A DNA stretch of 64,000 bases from Xanthomarina spongicola (GCF_003148645.1 NZ_QGGP01000005.1:1-64000), one strand, 5' to 3'; numbered from the stretch's first letter, positions 47,254 through 57,028 are shown. A program made the numbers and translations. The notes: a model not told the origin generated them from the letters alone.

Positions 47254-48200
47254 TTCTTATTTCTTATTTTTTGAAACAGTAATCTAGTTTCAAAAACCAC
47301 TGGCAAACTTAATAAAGTAGTCTTGACATCCGTTTTAAGATAAAATGGCGACATTATTAATAACAAACCAATGTATAGTGGCGCGCTAAACATGTTTACT
47401 TGTAAGATAAAATGAATTCCTAGATGTAAGCTTAATAATAAAACTCCCCAGATTTTATGTAAGTTTGGTTTGAAGAAAATAAAAACTGAACATATTTCAA
47501 TATAAACCACAGCTAAATACATAAGCCATCCAATATAATAATGTTCTAAGAACCATGCTCCTATAATGGTAGGATCAACAAATTGATATTGTGTAATAAT
47601 AACATTTCTGAAGGATAATGGTGAAAATAGGCTAACTTCTTTTGTTAAGAATTCTACAACTCCCCAAAGTAATTTCCATGCACCAGTTAAACTATATGCC
47701 ATTAATAAAAAGAACTGCGCAGTTGCAAAAGTTAAAATAGTTTTTTCTTGATATTTATTTTTTCCATGTGTTGGAATAAACATAAAACAAAACAATATCA
47801 TTAAACATAGATGTGAGCCATGATTAATTTTGCCAAACGAATTATTAAATGCTATGTATAAAAAGTAAATAATAAACACATAAACCTTAAAAAATTTCTG
47901 ATTTGGTTTTAAACATAACCACACAAAAGAAATGAATAAATTAATCTGAAAAAATAGTGTTAAATATCCTGTAGATATATCATTAACTAGCATCATTGGC
48001 CATAATGGATCAATCATTTTTGTATTTCCATCATGATTATCTGCAAATAAATTTACAAATAATGCAAATAAGAAAAATAAATAAGAGAACTTAACAATGG
48101 TCATAATCTCATTATATAGCTCCTCTTTAGGTTTACTAAATAAAGGCAATATTCCATTGGCATATTTCCAAAAAATATGATTTTTAGTTATTTCTTTCAA
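47250..48200 (-). CDS. Multi-pass membrane protein (HTTM-like, tentative)
   Basis: 316 residues, starting at TTG 17 bases inside the preceding gene; no ATG gives the full N-terminus. Seven or eight membrane helices are visible (FSYLFFLFALFVNLF; ISFVWLCLKP; VYVFIIYFLYIAF; LCLMILFCFMFIP; AQFFLLMAYSLTGAWKLLWG; YIGWLMYLAVVYIEICSVFI; IWGVLLLSLHLGIHFILQVN). NNSFGKINHGSHLCLM and the helix spacing resemble the HTTM/vitamin-K carboxylase-like membrane fold, but the catalytic identity is uncertain. It forms a run with the 155-residue protein, an SGNH-like protein and an MBOAT acyltransferase, so a role in envelope acylation is a guess by context. Confidence 0.65.
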   Translation of the reverse strand: MKEITKNHIFWKYANGILPLFSKPKEELYNEIMTIVKFSYLFFLFALFVNLFADNHDGNTKMIDPLWPMMLVNDISTGYLTLFFQINLFISFVWLCLKPNQKFFKVYVFIIYFLYIAFNNSFGKINHGSHLCLMILFCFMFIPTHGKNKYQEKTILTFATAQFFLLMAYSLTGAWKLLWGVVEFLTKEVSLFSPLSFRNVIITQYQFVDPTIIGAWFLEHYYIGWLMYLAVVYIEICSVFIFFKPNLHKIWGVLLLSLHLGIHFILQVNMFSAPLYIGLLLIMSPFYLKTDVKTTLLSLPVVFETRLLFQKIRNKN

Positions 48201-48651
48201 ATGGGATGATGTTATTGTTTTTAACAGTTAAAACTTGACTGTGATTTTCTGTAGCTTTATAATTTTCAATACTTAAATCCAACTCCTTTATATACAAAGT
48301 ATATTCACTATTCTCGGGTAAGACATTTAAAAAAACACCTTGGTAAGTATTTTCAATTCCTGGAATAGCTATTACATCATGATAAAAATTATTTACCATT
48401 AAATTTAAATCTGTAAGTGCTAAATCATGTACTGAATATAAGTCTAAAATATTGGTTGGTTTTGGTAAAATGGAGTCACCAATTTTATTTACAAGTACAT
48501 ATGGATAAACAAGATTATTTGGTGTTTTAGAATATAAAGACCATCTAAAAAATGGGTAAATTTCTTTTTTTTTGGTAAAAACACGTCCTATTATTGCTAT
48601 AGCAAAATAAAATATAGCCCAAAACACAACAAAGTTTTTATAAAATCTCAT
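48184..48651 (-). CDS. Membrane-anchored hypothetical protein
   Basis: 155 residues, with one N-terminal transmembrane helix (NFVVFWAIFYFAIAIIG, about residues 5-21) and a probable periplasmic domain (RWSLYSKTPNNLVYPYVL; IYIKELDLSIENY-like TLYIKELDLSIENYKA). No family recognised. It overlaps the downstream membrane gene by 17 bases, so the two are surely co-translated, and is 29 bases after the SGNH-like gene. Confidence 0.6.
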   Translation of the reverse strand: MRFYKNFVVFWAIFYFAIAIIGRVFTKKKEIYPFFRWSLYSKTPNNLVYPYVLVNKIGDSILPKPTNILDLYSVHDLALTDLNLMVNNFYHDVIAIPGIENTYQGVFLNVLPENSEYTLYIKELDLSIENYKATENHSQVLTVKNNNIIPFERNN

Positions 48652-48680
48652 AAGCTTCTAACAATATTAAACAATTTTTA

Positions 48681-49595
48681 CTACTTGTTTAAATATTGGT
48701 TTATTGTTAAAGTACATTTTTTTGCTCCTTTAGCATTTAAATGATCGGCATCTTGAAAATCTTCTAAAATAAACTGCTTTTCATTTAACAAATCTATTCT
48801 TGTAACATTTGTATTAATAGCTTCTAATTGTTTACAAACCGAATCTATTTTCTTCCATTTTTCAGAATTCAATAAAGAGACATATTCTGGAACAGATGGC
48901 ATATTTACTAAAAGAATTTCAATGTTTTTGGATTTACACAAATCAATCATTTGCTGAATTCTTTCAGAATTTAAACTAAAATTCATTGAGCCGTCTTCAT
49001 GTTTTTTTGCCACAACACGAGCCAAACGTTTCATTTCAACAGAATCAACTGTAGAGGAATATGTGTTTCCCCAACCATTAACATCACAACCAATTAAAGT
49101 GCCTTTTACTTTGTAATCTTTATAGGTATTCCAAGTATAATTGAATTTCCTAGAAAAAACCAAACTGTATTTTTTAGGGTTATACCATGTAACTAATGGA
49201 ACTTCTAAGTCCATTTGAGATGCATAAAAATATTTTCGCCAAATATCTTCTTGTGTATTATCTGCCTGACTTAAAGTCGTGTATTCTACAGCTAAAACCA
49301 CATATTTTAAGCTATTAAGGTTATTGATATGCTTTTCTAACAAGAGTTGGTCAAAATAAATAGTCTGACTAACATTAGATAAATTATAAGCTTTAAGAGA
49401 AAGCCATTCTGGATTGATACCATAGAAAGTATGAGAATCTCCTAATATAAGAACTTCTATATCTTTATTATTTGAAATTTGCTGGTGTTTATAAGTGTAA
49501 TTATTAGGAACCGTTCTATAAAACACTTCAGCTAATATCCATACCACTAATATTGGAATTAAAAATAAACTGATATATGTTAGTAATTTCTTCAT
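48681..49595 (-). CDS. SGNH/GDSL-like membrane-anchored protein, partner of MBOAT
   Basis: A 304-residue protein with an N-terminal membrane helix (LLTYISLFLIPILVVWILAE), then an SGNH-type fold facing the periplasm: block I VLILGDSHTFYGINP, with the catalytic Ser, and C-terminal block V QDADHLNAKGA with the Asp and His. This matches AlgJ/AlgX/DltD/PatB-like proteins that move acyl groups from an MBOAT protein to a polysaccharide. It directly follows the MBOAT gene by a TAATG stop-start overlap, so the two work as one acylation unit. Confidence 0.82.
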   Translation of the reverse strand: MKKLLTYISLFLIPILVVWILAEVFYRTVPNNYTYKHQQISNNKDIEVLILGDSHTFYGINPEWLSLKAYNLSNVSQTIYFDQLLLEKHINNLNSLKYVVLAVEYTTLSQADNTQEDIWRKYFYASQMDLEVPLVTWYNPKKYSLVFSRKFNYTWNTYKDYKVKGTLIGCDVNGWGNTYSSTVDSVEMKRLARVVAKKHEDGSMNFSLNSERIQQMIDLCKSKNIEILLVNMPSVPEYVSLLNSEKWKKIDSVCKQLEAINTNVTRIDLLNEKQFILEDFQDADHLNAKGAKKCTLTINQYLNK

Positions 49596-51025
49596 TAAAA
49601 TTGAAAATATATAAACGGTTGTGTGTCTCCTGAAAAATAAAATATTGCAAAAACAATAACATAATAAATAGCAATTCGTAAGGGTCTAGAATTAATAAAA
49701 TCTATTTCCAAAAGATGTTTTCTGTCTCTTTGAAGCCATTCGAAAATCATATAAATAATTAAAAACAACACTAATCCTCTTGAAACTGTTGGAAATGAAA
49801 ATAATGATATAGAAAAAATGCCTTTAAAATAAAGTAAGGCATGAGTAACATTTTCTGCTCTAAAAAACACCCAAGCCAAGAGCACTACTAAAAATGTAGA
49901 ACCTATTTGTAGGACTGTTTTAATAGAAGGCAACAGTTTATTTTGGTCTGCTATGTCTTTAAACTTAGCGTTTTTATTACCAAAAATAAGTGGTATAAAA
50001 AAAAGTGCATGAATAAATCCCCAAATAATAAATGTCCAATTTGCACCATGCCATAAACCACTAACTAAAAAAACAATAAAAATATTTCTCGCCCATTTTG
50101 CTTGAGAACCTTTATTTCCACCTAATGGAATATAAACGTAATCTCGAAACCAGGTACTTAATGAAATATGCCATCGTCTCCAGAATTCTCCAAGATTTCT
50201 TGATAAATAAGGTGAATTAAAATTCTGCATTAAATCGAACCCTAATAATCTAGCTGAGCCAATTGCAATATCTGAATACCCTGAAAAATCGCCATAAATT
50301 TGAAATGCAAAGAAGAATGCTCCAAAAAACAATGTGCTACCACTATATTCTGGGTAGTGCCCAAAAATTTCATTCACTGCTAAGGCACAGTTATCTGCAA
50401 TGACCATTTTTTTAAAAAGACCGATTAAGATTAATCTTAAGCCATCGACACTTTTGGCATAATTAAATTGTCTTTTTCTTTCAAATTGTGGTAATAAATT
50501 AGACGCTCGCTCGATAGGTCCAGCAACTAATTGAGGAAAGAAACTTACAAAAGCAAAAAATGAAACCACATTATTTGTTGGCTCAATTCTTTTTCTATAA
50601 ATATCAATGGTATAACTTAAGGTTTGAAACGTGTAAAAACTAATACCAACTGGAAGTAAAATATGTAATGTACTTGACTCTAAACTTCTACCAAATAGTG
50701 AAAATACTTCTTGAAAAGATTCTATAAAAAAATTGTAGTATTTAAAAAAACCAAGAACTCCTAGATTTACAATAAGGCTTGTAAGCAAGAGGGCTTTTCT
50801 TTTACTTTTCAGTTCGGTTTTTGCTAATGACATTCCAACCAAATAATCTACGATAGAGCTTAAGAAAATTAGTCCTAAAAAGCGCCAATCCCAACAAGCA
50901 TAAAAGAAGTAACTAGCAATTACAAGAAAAACATTCTGAATTTTAATGTTTTTCTTGAAAACAAACCAATACAACAAGAAGATTATTGGCATAAAAATGG
51001 CAAAATCTATGGTATTAAAAAGCAT
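49595..51025 (-). CDS. MBOAT family membrane O-acyltransferase (AlgI-like)
   Basis: A 476-residue polytopic protein with the AlgI/DltB/PatA pattern: FYTFQTLSYTIDIYRKRIEP, FFPQLVAGPIERASNLLPQF, NFNSPYLSRNLGEFWRRWHI, SLSTWFRDYVYIPLGGNKG, and the catalytic His in FLVSGLWHGANWTFIIWG. About 10-12 membrane helices. It carries acyl (usually acetyl) groups across the inner membrane to a surface glycan. Its stop overlaps the start of the SGNH-like gene. It leads the acylation operon of the polysaccharide region. Confidence 0.92.
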   Translation of the reverse strand: MLFNTIDFAIFMPIIFLLYWFVFKKNIKIQNVFLVIASYFFYACWDWRFLGLIFLSSIVDYLVGMSLAKTELKSKRKALLLTSLIVNLGVLGFFKYYNFFIESFQEVFSLFGRSLESSTLHILLPVGISFYTFQTLSYTIDIYRKRIEPTNNVVSFFAFVSFFPQLVAGPIERASNLLPQFERKRQFNYAKSVDGLRLILIGLFKKMVIADNCALAVNEIFGHYPEYSGSTLFFGAFFFAFQIYGDFSGYSDIAIGSARLLGFDLMQNFNSPYLSRNLGEFWRRWHISLSTWFRDYVYIPLGGNKGSQAKWARNIFIVFLVSGLWHGANWTFIIWGFIHALFFIPLIFGNKNAKFKDIADQNKLLPSIKTVLQIGSTFLVVLLAWVFFRAENVTHALLYFKGIFSISLFSFPTVSRGLVLFLIIYMIFEWLQRDRKHLLEIDFINSRPLRIAIYYVIVFAIFYFSGDTQPFIYFQF

Positions 51026-51087
51026 TGGTTTTTGTTAGAAGTTAATTGTAAATATATGCTTTTTGTGAATTTAGAACATCATTCCAT

Positions 51088-52683
51088 TTAAATTCCTAAC
51101 CAATTTAAAAATCTTTCAAAAAAACTTTCAGTCTCAATTTTTTCATTTTTCTTAAATTCAATGTAATAAACTCCAAAGTTGTTGTACGATTTATTAGCAT
51201 CACGATCCACATTCATTTTAAATTCTACTTTTGAAGATTCATTTAATTTGCCTGAAGCTAAAACAGTTTTAAAATTCTCAACATCTTTAATAATATAACT
51301 TGATTCACTTGGAAGATTATATTCAGAAAAATCGACTAAAACATCATTCATTTCTTTGTTAAAAAGTACAACTCTATAGGTGTTCTCTTGAGTGTTGATT
51401 TTGGTTATTATTGGTTTTTGATTAGAAGTGAATTCTTTAAAATGCTTCCATTTACTATTTATTCCTAATCCATAAATATCCTGCCATTGTTTAACAGAAT
51501 AATCTATTTCTCCTTGGATTCTAATTGGTTTAGAATTTCTTGTGTAATATGTATTATTTTCAAAAATCCAAGATGTATTATTTATATACTTCATTACAGG
51601 TTTAAATAGCCGAGCATAACCACTATAAATCGTATTATTTTTAAAGGTTATAGATTTTGCACTTAATACTCTTAATGCATCTTTTCTACCTATAATAATG
51701 TTGTTTAAAATATTAATATTTTCTACAGGTGAGTTATTATTAAAACCCAAGGTAAGAGAAGGTGCATCAGAATTCTCGATAGCTTCAGACAAGGTTGTGT
51801 TATGATAAAAAATATTATTTGTAACCTGAATGTTTTTGGCAATATTAATACCATTTCTATCATTTGTAGCTACTATAACATTATCGACAGTTCTGCCTGA
51901 GACTAAGCCACTATTGAAAACAACATTATTATCAAGATTTATATTTTTTACGTATTCATTACTTGCTTTTTTATTTGCAGACCAAACTTCTATCCCTTTA
52001 TAGTAATTATTAAAAATTATATTATTCTTTAAAATTCTTGTTTTAGTATTACTATTGTTTTGAACATAAAACCCTTCTCCTATTCCAGCATATTTTTTGC
52101 CTTTATAACCATTATTATAAACAATACAATTAGAAATAATAGTACCACCTGTATTCTTCCAAGACCCAAAACCTAAGCCATTATTTCCATGTATAATAAG
52201 GTTAATGAATTGACAATTTTCCCCACTATTATGACTAACACCACCAAACGGAAGAAATCCTTCTACACTCTCGTCCCTAATAATTAAATTGGTTGGTGAA
52301 ATTTCAAAATCTCGATATGTGACATTATTACCATTAACAGTTAATGTAGCTTCACTAACTCCAGAAACATTACCATTTAAAATAGCCCATTCGTTTGGAA
52401 ATGATGATACTGTAATATACTTGCCATTAATTATACTACTTAATTTACTGTAAAAGCGTCCATTATAAACACCTTCATGTAACCAAATAATATCACCACC
52501 ATTAACCGTTTCTGAAGACTGACTTAAAGCTGTTTGCAAATCCCAAGGCTGATTTAATGATCCATTACCAGTAGTTTTTCCTGGACTTATAGAATGAGTT
52601 TTTGGAAACACATGAAATTCTTTTTGCGAATACCCAATTAGTATTACAAAAAACAACAAATTAAAGAGATAGACTTTTTTCAT
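51088..52683 (-). CDS. Secreted right-handed parallel beta-helix protein
   Basis: 531 residues, signal peptide MKKVYLFNLLFFVILIGYSQ. The middle (about 60-400) is a parallel beta-helix with Asn-ladder repeats: LTVNGNNVTYRDFEISP, GENCQFINLIIHGNNGLGFG, GGTIISNCIVYNNGYKG, KNINLDNNVVFNSGLV, VENINILNNIIIGRKDALRV. It resembles polysaccharide lyases, C5-epimerases and related glycan-binding proteins; no catalytic site is identified. The C-terminal ~100 residues form a separate beta-rich domain, and the end (FFERFLNWLGI) is not a T9SS sorting domain. Its location beside the MBOAT pair suggests it acts on the same surface or exopolysaccharide. Confidence 0.8.
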   Translation of the reverse strand: MKKVYLFNLLFFVILIGYSQKEFHVFPKTHSISPGKTTGNGSLNQPWDLQTALSQSSETVNGGDIIWLHEGVYNGRFYSKLSSIINGKYITVSSFPNEWAILNGNVSGVSEATLTVNGNNVTYRDFEISPTNLIIRDESVEGFLPFGGVSHNSGENCQFINLIIHGNNGLGFGSWKNTGGTIISNCIVYNNGYKGKKYAGIGEGFYVQNNSNTKTRILKNNIIFNNYYKGIEVWSANKKASNEYVKNINLDNNVVFNSGLVSGRTVDNVIVATNDRNGINIAKNIQVTNNIFYHNTTLSEAIENSDAPSLTLGFNNNSPVENINILNNIIIGRKDALRVLSAKSITFKNNTIYSGYARLFKPVMKYINNTSWIFENNTYYTRNSKPIRIQGEIDYSVKQWQDIYGLGINSKWKHFKEFTSNQKPIITKINTQENTYRVVLFNKEMNDVLVDFSEYNLPSESSYIIKDVENFKTVLASGKLNESSKVEFKMNVDRDANKSYNNFGVYYIEFKKNEKIETESFFERFLNWLGI

Positions 52684-52762
52684 GAATTCAAAAATACAAT
52701 TACCATACCAATAGAAAATTAAATATGGATTTTTAAATGTAATATAAATAGATTTTATTGAT

Positions 52763-52770
52763 TAGATTTG
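52763..52770 (+). promoter_or_regulatory. -7 promoter element of the GT2 pair
   Basis: TAGATTTG fits TAnnTTTG and lies 14 bases before the ATG of the first glycosyltransferase. No clear -33 element is visible. Confidence 0.45.
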
Positions 52771-52783
52771 AACAATTGATCTA

Positions 52784-53674
52784 ATGTTAATGCTATCCAT
52801 ATTAATTCCTACATATCATTACAATGCTTATCCTTTAGCTATACAACTTGAAAAACAAGCATTAAAAGCAAATATTACTTTCGAGCTTATTTGTGTAGAT
52901 GATGGTTCTTTTTCTCATTTAAATATTGAAAATCAAAAAATTAATACTCTTACAAACTGTAAGTTTATTGAAGCAAAAACAAATATTGGAAGAACAGCAA
53001 GCAGACAGTTTCTAGCTGAAAAGGCTCAATATAATTGGTTGCTTTTTTTAGATGCAGATACCATACCTATTTCATCAAATTTTATTAAAAACCTTGTTGA
53101 ATATTTAAATTCTAACTTTCAAGTTGTTTTTGGAGGTATTTCTTATCAAGACATCAAACCAAGTTCAGATAAATTATTAAGATGGTATTATGGGAGTGAA
53201 AGAGAGACTAGATCTTTAGATGAACGCTTAAAAAGACCTTACCAATCTTTAATCTCTGGAGCTTTTACTATTGAAAAAAATCTTTTTTTAAGTATTAATA
53301 GTAAATTTTTAAATAACGCTTATGGTTTAGACATATTATTTGCTCATGAATTAAGATTACTTAAAACTTCCGTAAAGCATATTGATAATCCAGTTTATCA
53401 TCTTGGTATTGAAGAGAGCACCAAATATTTAATTAAATCAAAATCGGCTTTAGACACTCTTTCAATCATGCTTAAAAATAATATTGTTAGAAAAAACGCT
53501 ACAAACTTATTAAATACTTATAATAAGTTAAGCATATTTGGAATTGCTAGTGTATTTGGAAAAATCATGCAAACATTTAATACTAACATAGAAAAAAACT
53601 TACTAGGATCTTCACCTAATTTATTACTATTCGATTTATACAGATTAGGTTATTTTTGTAGAATACATAAATAG
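52784..53674 (+). CDS. Glycosyltransferase family 2
   Basis: A 296-residue enzyme with the GT-A start MLSILIPTYHYNAYPLAIQL, LICVDDGS (about residues 38-45), FIEAKTNIGRTASRQFLAEK and the DxD-type metal site in LLFLDADTIPI. Acceptor and donor are unknown. No membrane helix is seen. A second ATG six bases inside could also serve as start. It is followed 1 base later by another family 2 enzyme and probably shares its transcript. Confidence 0.9.
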   Translation: MLMLSILIPTYHYNAYPLAIQLEKQALKANITFELICVDDGSFSHLNIENQKINTLTNCKFIEAKTNIGRTASRQFLAEKAQYNWLLFLDADTIPISSNFIKNLVEYLNSNFQVVFGGISYQDIKPSSDKLLRWYYGSERETRSLDERLKRPYQSLISGAFTIEKNLFLSINSKFLNNAYGLDILFAHELRLLKTSVKHIDNPVYHLGIEESTKYLIKSKSALDTLSIMLKNNIVRKNATNLLNTYNKLSIFGIASVFGKIMQTFNTNIEKNLLGSSPNLLLFDLYRLGYFCRIHK

Positions 53675-53675
53675 T

Positions 53676-54596
53676 ATGAAACCATTTTTTTCAATAATAA
53701 TCCCTTTATTTAATAAGGAAGCTTATATTAAAAACACCTTGCTAAGTGTTTTTAATCAGTCTTTTAAAGATTTTGAAGTTATTATTGTTAATGATGGTTC
53801 CACAGATAATAGCCTAAATATTGTTGATACATTTAAAGACGAAAGAATTAAGATTTTTTCAAAAACAAACGAAGGTGTTTCAGCTGCCAGAAATTTTGGT
53901 TTCACTAAGGCATCTGGGAAATTTTTAACGTTTTTAGACGCAGATGATATTTGGGAAGAAACGTTTTTAGAACAAGTATTTAAGCTTATTAATAACTATC
54001 CAGAGGAACATGTTTTTGCAACAGCTTTGAATATTAGAACCGAAAAAGGCTCTTATTATGCTACTTATAATAATCTTAATTTAAATATAAATGAAATAGC
54101 AGTCTTAGACTATTTTCAATATAGTTTAGATCATTCTATTTTACATTGTGCAAGTTCTGTCTTTAGTAGAGAAGTTATAAACACTATTGGTGAATTTAAT
54201 AAAACTCTTAATACAAGTGAAGACACCGATTATTGGATTAGAATAGGTTTAAAATACCCAATTGTGTTTTTGAATAAACCACTAGCAACACATCAAGTTG
54301 TAGAAAATGGATTAACTAAATCAAATAGAAAAAGATTTAAGTCTATAGATTACTCCAGTTATAAAGCTTTAAATCAATCTGTATATTTTAATGAATATAT
54401 TAATAAAAACATGTTTGCTTCTGCATTAAAATATAGACTTGTAGGTGATATAGAAAGTTTTAGAAAACTTAAAAGTGACATTGATTTTGGTAAATTAAAT
54501 TTCAAACAAAAATGGCTACTTAAACTACCTCTGTTTATAACAAAAATTGGAGTTAAAACCTACAATCTACTAACACACAAAAAGAATTATTTTTAA
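53676..54596 (+). CDS. Glycosyltransferase family 2
   Basis: This 306-residue GT-A enzyme has the motifs MKPFFSIIIPLFNKEAYIKN, VIIVNDGSTDNSLNIV and LTFLDADDIWEE (DxD near residue 89), and SEDTDYWIRIG at the acceptor side. It adds one sugar to the growing repeat unit of the surface polysaccharide. Its stop overlaps the convergent ketoisomerase stop by the 4 bases TTAA. Confidence 0.9.
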   Translation: MKPFFSIIIPLFNKEAYIKNTLLSVFNQSFKDFEVIIVNDGSTDNSLNIVDTFKDERIKIFSKTNEGVSAARNFGFTKASGKFLTFLDADDIWEETFLEQVFKLINNYPEEHVFATALNIRTEKGSYYATYNNLNLNINEIAVLDYFQYSLDHSILHCASSVFSREVINTIGEFNKTLNTSEDTDYWIRIGLKYPIVFLNKPLATHQVVENGLTKSNRKRFKSIDYSSYKALNQSVYFNEYINKNMFASALKYRLVGDIESFRKLKSDIDFGKLNFKQKWLLKLPLFITKIGVKTYNLLTHKKNYF

Positions 54597-55015
54597 CTTT
54601 TAAACTGCAAGAACTGTTTGTATTTTCTAATATAATCTTCTTCATCAAACTCTTCTGAAGCCAGAACCAAACAAACAGAACCTGAAGAGAAGTTTTCCAA
54701 TTCACGCCAAATACCTTTTGGTATTAATAAGCCTTTATTAGGTTTATTAAGTGTTATTGTTTTCTTTTGGTTTCCATCGTCTAAAACTACATCGAAGCTT
54801 CCACTTAAAGCAATTAAAAACTGATAGAGATTTTTATGTGCATGTCCACCTCTATAAGCATTACTAGGCACATCGTACAAATAATAAACACGTTTAACAG
54901 TAAAAGGAATACAATCTTTTTCAATAACAGATAAATTCCCTCTACCCTTTTTATCTTCAATTTTCGGGATATCTAATATTTTTATTTGCTTTATTGTTGT
55001 TATATTACTTTCCAT
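54593..55015 (-). CDS. dTDP-4-keto-6-deoxyhexose 3,4-ketoisomerase (FdtA/QdtA, WxcM-like cupin)
   Basis: 140 residues. A single cupin with KDCIPFTVKRVYYLYDVPS and the characteristic RGGHAHKNLYQFLIALSGSF (about residues 55-74), then GLLIPKGIWRELENFSSGSV and the C-terminal SEEFDEEDYIRKY. FdtA and QdtA convert dTDP-4-keto-6-deoxyglucose to the 3-keto sugar, which a DegT aminotransferase then aminates. The aminotransferase here is at 58335. FdtA (galacto) and QdtA (gluco) cannot be told apart from the sequence alone. It overlaps the upstream GT gene on the same strand by 11 bases. Confidence 0.88.
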   Translation of the reverse strand: MESNITTIKQIKILDIPKIEDKKGRGNLSVIEKDCIPFTVKRVYYLYDVPSNAYRGGHAHKNLYQFLIALSGSFDVVLDDGNQKKTITLNKPNKGLLIPKGIWRELENFSSGSVCLVLASEEFDEEDYIRKYKQFLQFKS

Positions 55016-55835
55016 GTTTCAAGTCTTTGTAGGTTTTTATTCCTTGATTTGCCACTTTAATTTTAGATGAAACTTCATTCATTTTTATTAACCTCTTTCT
55101 TAACAATGATGCTATTAATCTAAACACATATAACCATACAAAAACACCATGTAATTTATAGTTTAAAGCACTTCTTGCAAAAATAAATCTATCTGATGCT
55201 ACATCATCACTTGAACTTAATGGTTCATGCATGACTATATATTCTGGCGAAAAATACGCTTTTATCTGTTTGTTTTTAACAACTTCATTTAAAAATAATC
55301 TATTTTCTCCATCTTGAAATACACTTCCTAATCCAAAAAGTTCATCGAATTTCAAATTATTTTTCAGAACCGATTCTCTTTTAAATGATATTTCTATTGA
55401 AAGTACTTTTCTGTAAAACCTATCTAAACTTGTTACTTGATTTGGATAATTACTGTATGGTTTCTTTACTGAAGTAAGTGTTTTAAAGGTTATAATATCT
55501 GCATCTGTTAATTTATTATAACTCTCTAAAATTGGTTTTTCAAAATGCTCTAAATACACGACATCATCATCAGCAAGCAAACAAATATCTCCAAAGGCAT
55601 TTTGTATGGCTAAATTTCTGCTTCTACTCAACCCTTTTTCAAACGAGTTAATAACGCGAATGTTTTTAGTTTCAGAATGTAATAACCTTTCTTTACTTGT
55701 TTGATTAATAATTAATATGTGATAATCTTCCAGTGCATTATTTTTAAACATCTTATAAATAAAACCCAATGAGGTTCTGTTGGTTGTAGCCACAAGAATT
55801 TCTAAAGGAATTTTAGTTTTTTCTGAAATGTTCAT
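55005..55835 (-). CDS. Glycosyltransferase family A (GT2-like)
   Basis: A 276-residue protein. GT-A landmarks are LEILVATTNRTSLGFIYKMF, VINSFEKGLSRSRNLAIQNA and the DxD site ICLLADDDVVYLEHF (about residue 92), then GLGSVFQDGENRLFLNEV. A basic C-terminal segment (LIASLLRKRLIKMNEVSSK) may associate with the membrane. It is co-translated with the ketoisomerase (11-base overlap). The start is ATG 55835, opposite the start region of the plus-strand glycosyltransferase. Confidence 0.85.
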   Translation of the reverse strand: MNISEKTKIPLEILVATTNRTSLGFIYKMFKNNALEDYHILIINQTSKERLLHSETKNIRVINSFEKGLSRSRNLAIQNAFGDICLLADDDVVYLEHFEKPILESYNKLTDADIITFKTLTSVKKPYSNYPNQVTSLDRFYRKVLSIEISFKRESVLKNNLKFDELFGLGSVFQDGENRLFLNEVVKNKQIKAYFSPEYIVMHEPLSSSDDVASDRFIFARSALNYKLHGVFVWLYVFRLIASLLRKRLIKMNEVSSKIKVANQGIKTYKDLKHGK

Positions 55836-55876
55836 TGAAACGATTATATTTGAAAAGCAAAGGTATCAAAATAAGC

Positions 55877-57028
55877 ATGCAAATACTTTTAATTGGAGAA
55901 TTTAGTCGACTGCATAATTCCTTAAAGGAAGGATTAGAGCATCTTGGTCATGAGGTTATTCTTGTTGGTAATGGAGACTTATTTAAAAAATTTCCAGTTG
56001 ATATTAATATTGAAATTTCAACTTTTAACAAACCCTTTCTATTATTTATTAGAAAAGCAATTCATAAAATTACAAATTTTGATATAGCAGATTTTGAAGT
56101 TGCTTACAAATTAAAAAAAAACTTAAAAACCCTTCATGATTTTGATGTTGTTCAACTTATAAATGAAGATGCACTTTCAATACATCCTAAGCTTCAAATC
56201 CCTTTATTAAAAACACTAATAAAACAGAATAAAAACATGTTTTTATTGTCTTGTGGAGACGATTATACTAACATTAGTTTTTATCTAAAAAACAAAGAAA
56301 ACTATTCTATTTTAACTCCATATTTAGAGAATACATCTTTAAAGAAGGAATTTAGTTATTGTTTAAAATATGTGTCTCCTCCTTATAAAAAACTTCACGA
56401 TTTTCTATATAAAAATAGTTGTGGTGTCATTGCTTCAGATATGGATTACCATATTCCTTTAAAAAATAACAAGTCTTATTTAGGCTTAATTCCAAACCCA
56501 GTAAACACAGATAAAATAGCATATAACCCTTTACAAGTTGATAGCAAGATTCATATTTTTCATGGTGTAAATACATTATCTGAAATTAAAAAAGGATCTC
56601 AATTCTTTAAGGATGCCTTAGAGATTATTAAGGAAAAATATTCAGACAAAGTAGCCATTCATACCACTTTCAATTTACCATACAAAGAGTATATAAATGT
56701 TTATAATCTGGCACATATTGTTTTAGATCAAGTTTATAGTTATGACCAAGGCTACAATGCTTTAGAAGCTATGGCAAAAGGAAAAGTTGTTTTTACTGGA
56801 GCTGAAAAAGAATGGCAAAATTATTATAAAATTGACGAAGATTCGGTTGCAATTAATGCTTCACCAAACATATCTTCCATAGTTGAAAAACTAGAATGGC
56901 TTATTGAAAACCCTAATAAAATATTAGAAATTTCAAACAACGCAAGAGCATTTATTGAGAAAGAACACAACTACATTTTAATTGCAAAAAAATATCTTCA
57001 AGTTTGGGAATTATCTTCTAAGAGTTAG
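55877..57028 (+). CDS. Glycosyltransferase (GT4-like, GT-B fold)
   Basis: 383 residues, starting MQILLIGEFSRLHNSLKEGL; a TTG 42 bases upstream is in frame but adds a basic stretch that lies in the promoter region of the divergent gene, so I use the ATG. Two Rossmann-like halves are seen: GLEHLGHEVILVGNGD at the N-terminus, and IHIFHGVN, QVYSYDQGYNALEAMAKGKV, with the E-x7-E-like region near residue 300. It probably acts on the polysaccharide repeat. Its 3' end overlaps the convergent flippase gene by 11 bases. Confidence 0.82.
   Translation: MQILLIGEFSRLHNSLKEGLEHLGHEVILVGNGDLFKKFPVDINIEISTFNKPFLLFIRKAIHKITNFDIADFEVAYKLKKNLKTLHDFDVVQLINEDALSIHPKLQIPLLKTLIKQNKNMFLLSCGDDYTNISFYLKNKENYSILTPYLENTSLKKEFSYCLKYVSPPYKKLHDFLYKNSCGVIASDMDYHIPLKNNKSYLGLIPNPVNTDKIAYNPLQVDSKIHIFHGVNTLSEIKKGSQFFKDALEIIKEKYSDKVAIHTTFNLPYKEYINVYNLAHIVLDQVYSYDQGYNALEAMAKGKVVFTGAEKEWQNYYKIDEDSVAINASPNISSIVEKLEWLIENPNKILEISNNARAFIEKEHNYILIAKKYLQVWELSSKS

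Noticed and set aside
48681-49595. Calling the SGNH-like gene algX or dltD
   Set aside because: Only the GDSH and DxxH blocks and the MBOAT link are visible, so the substrate cannot be named.
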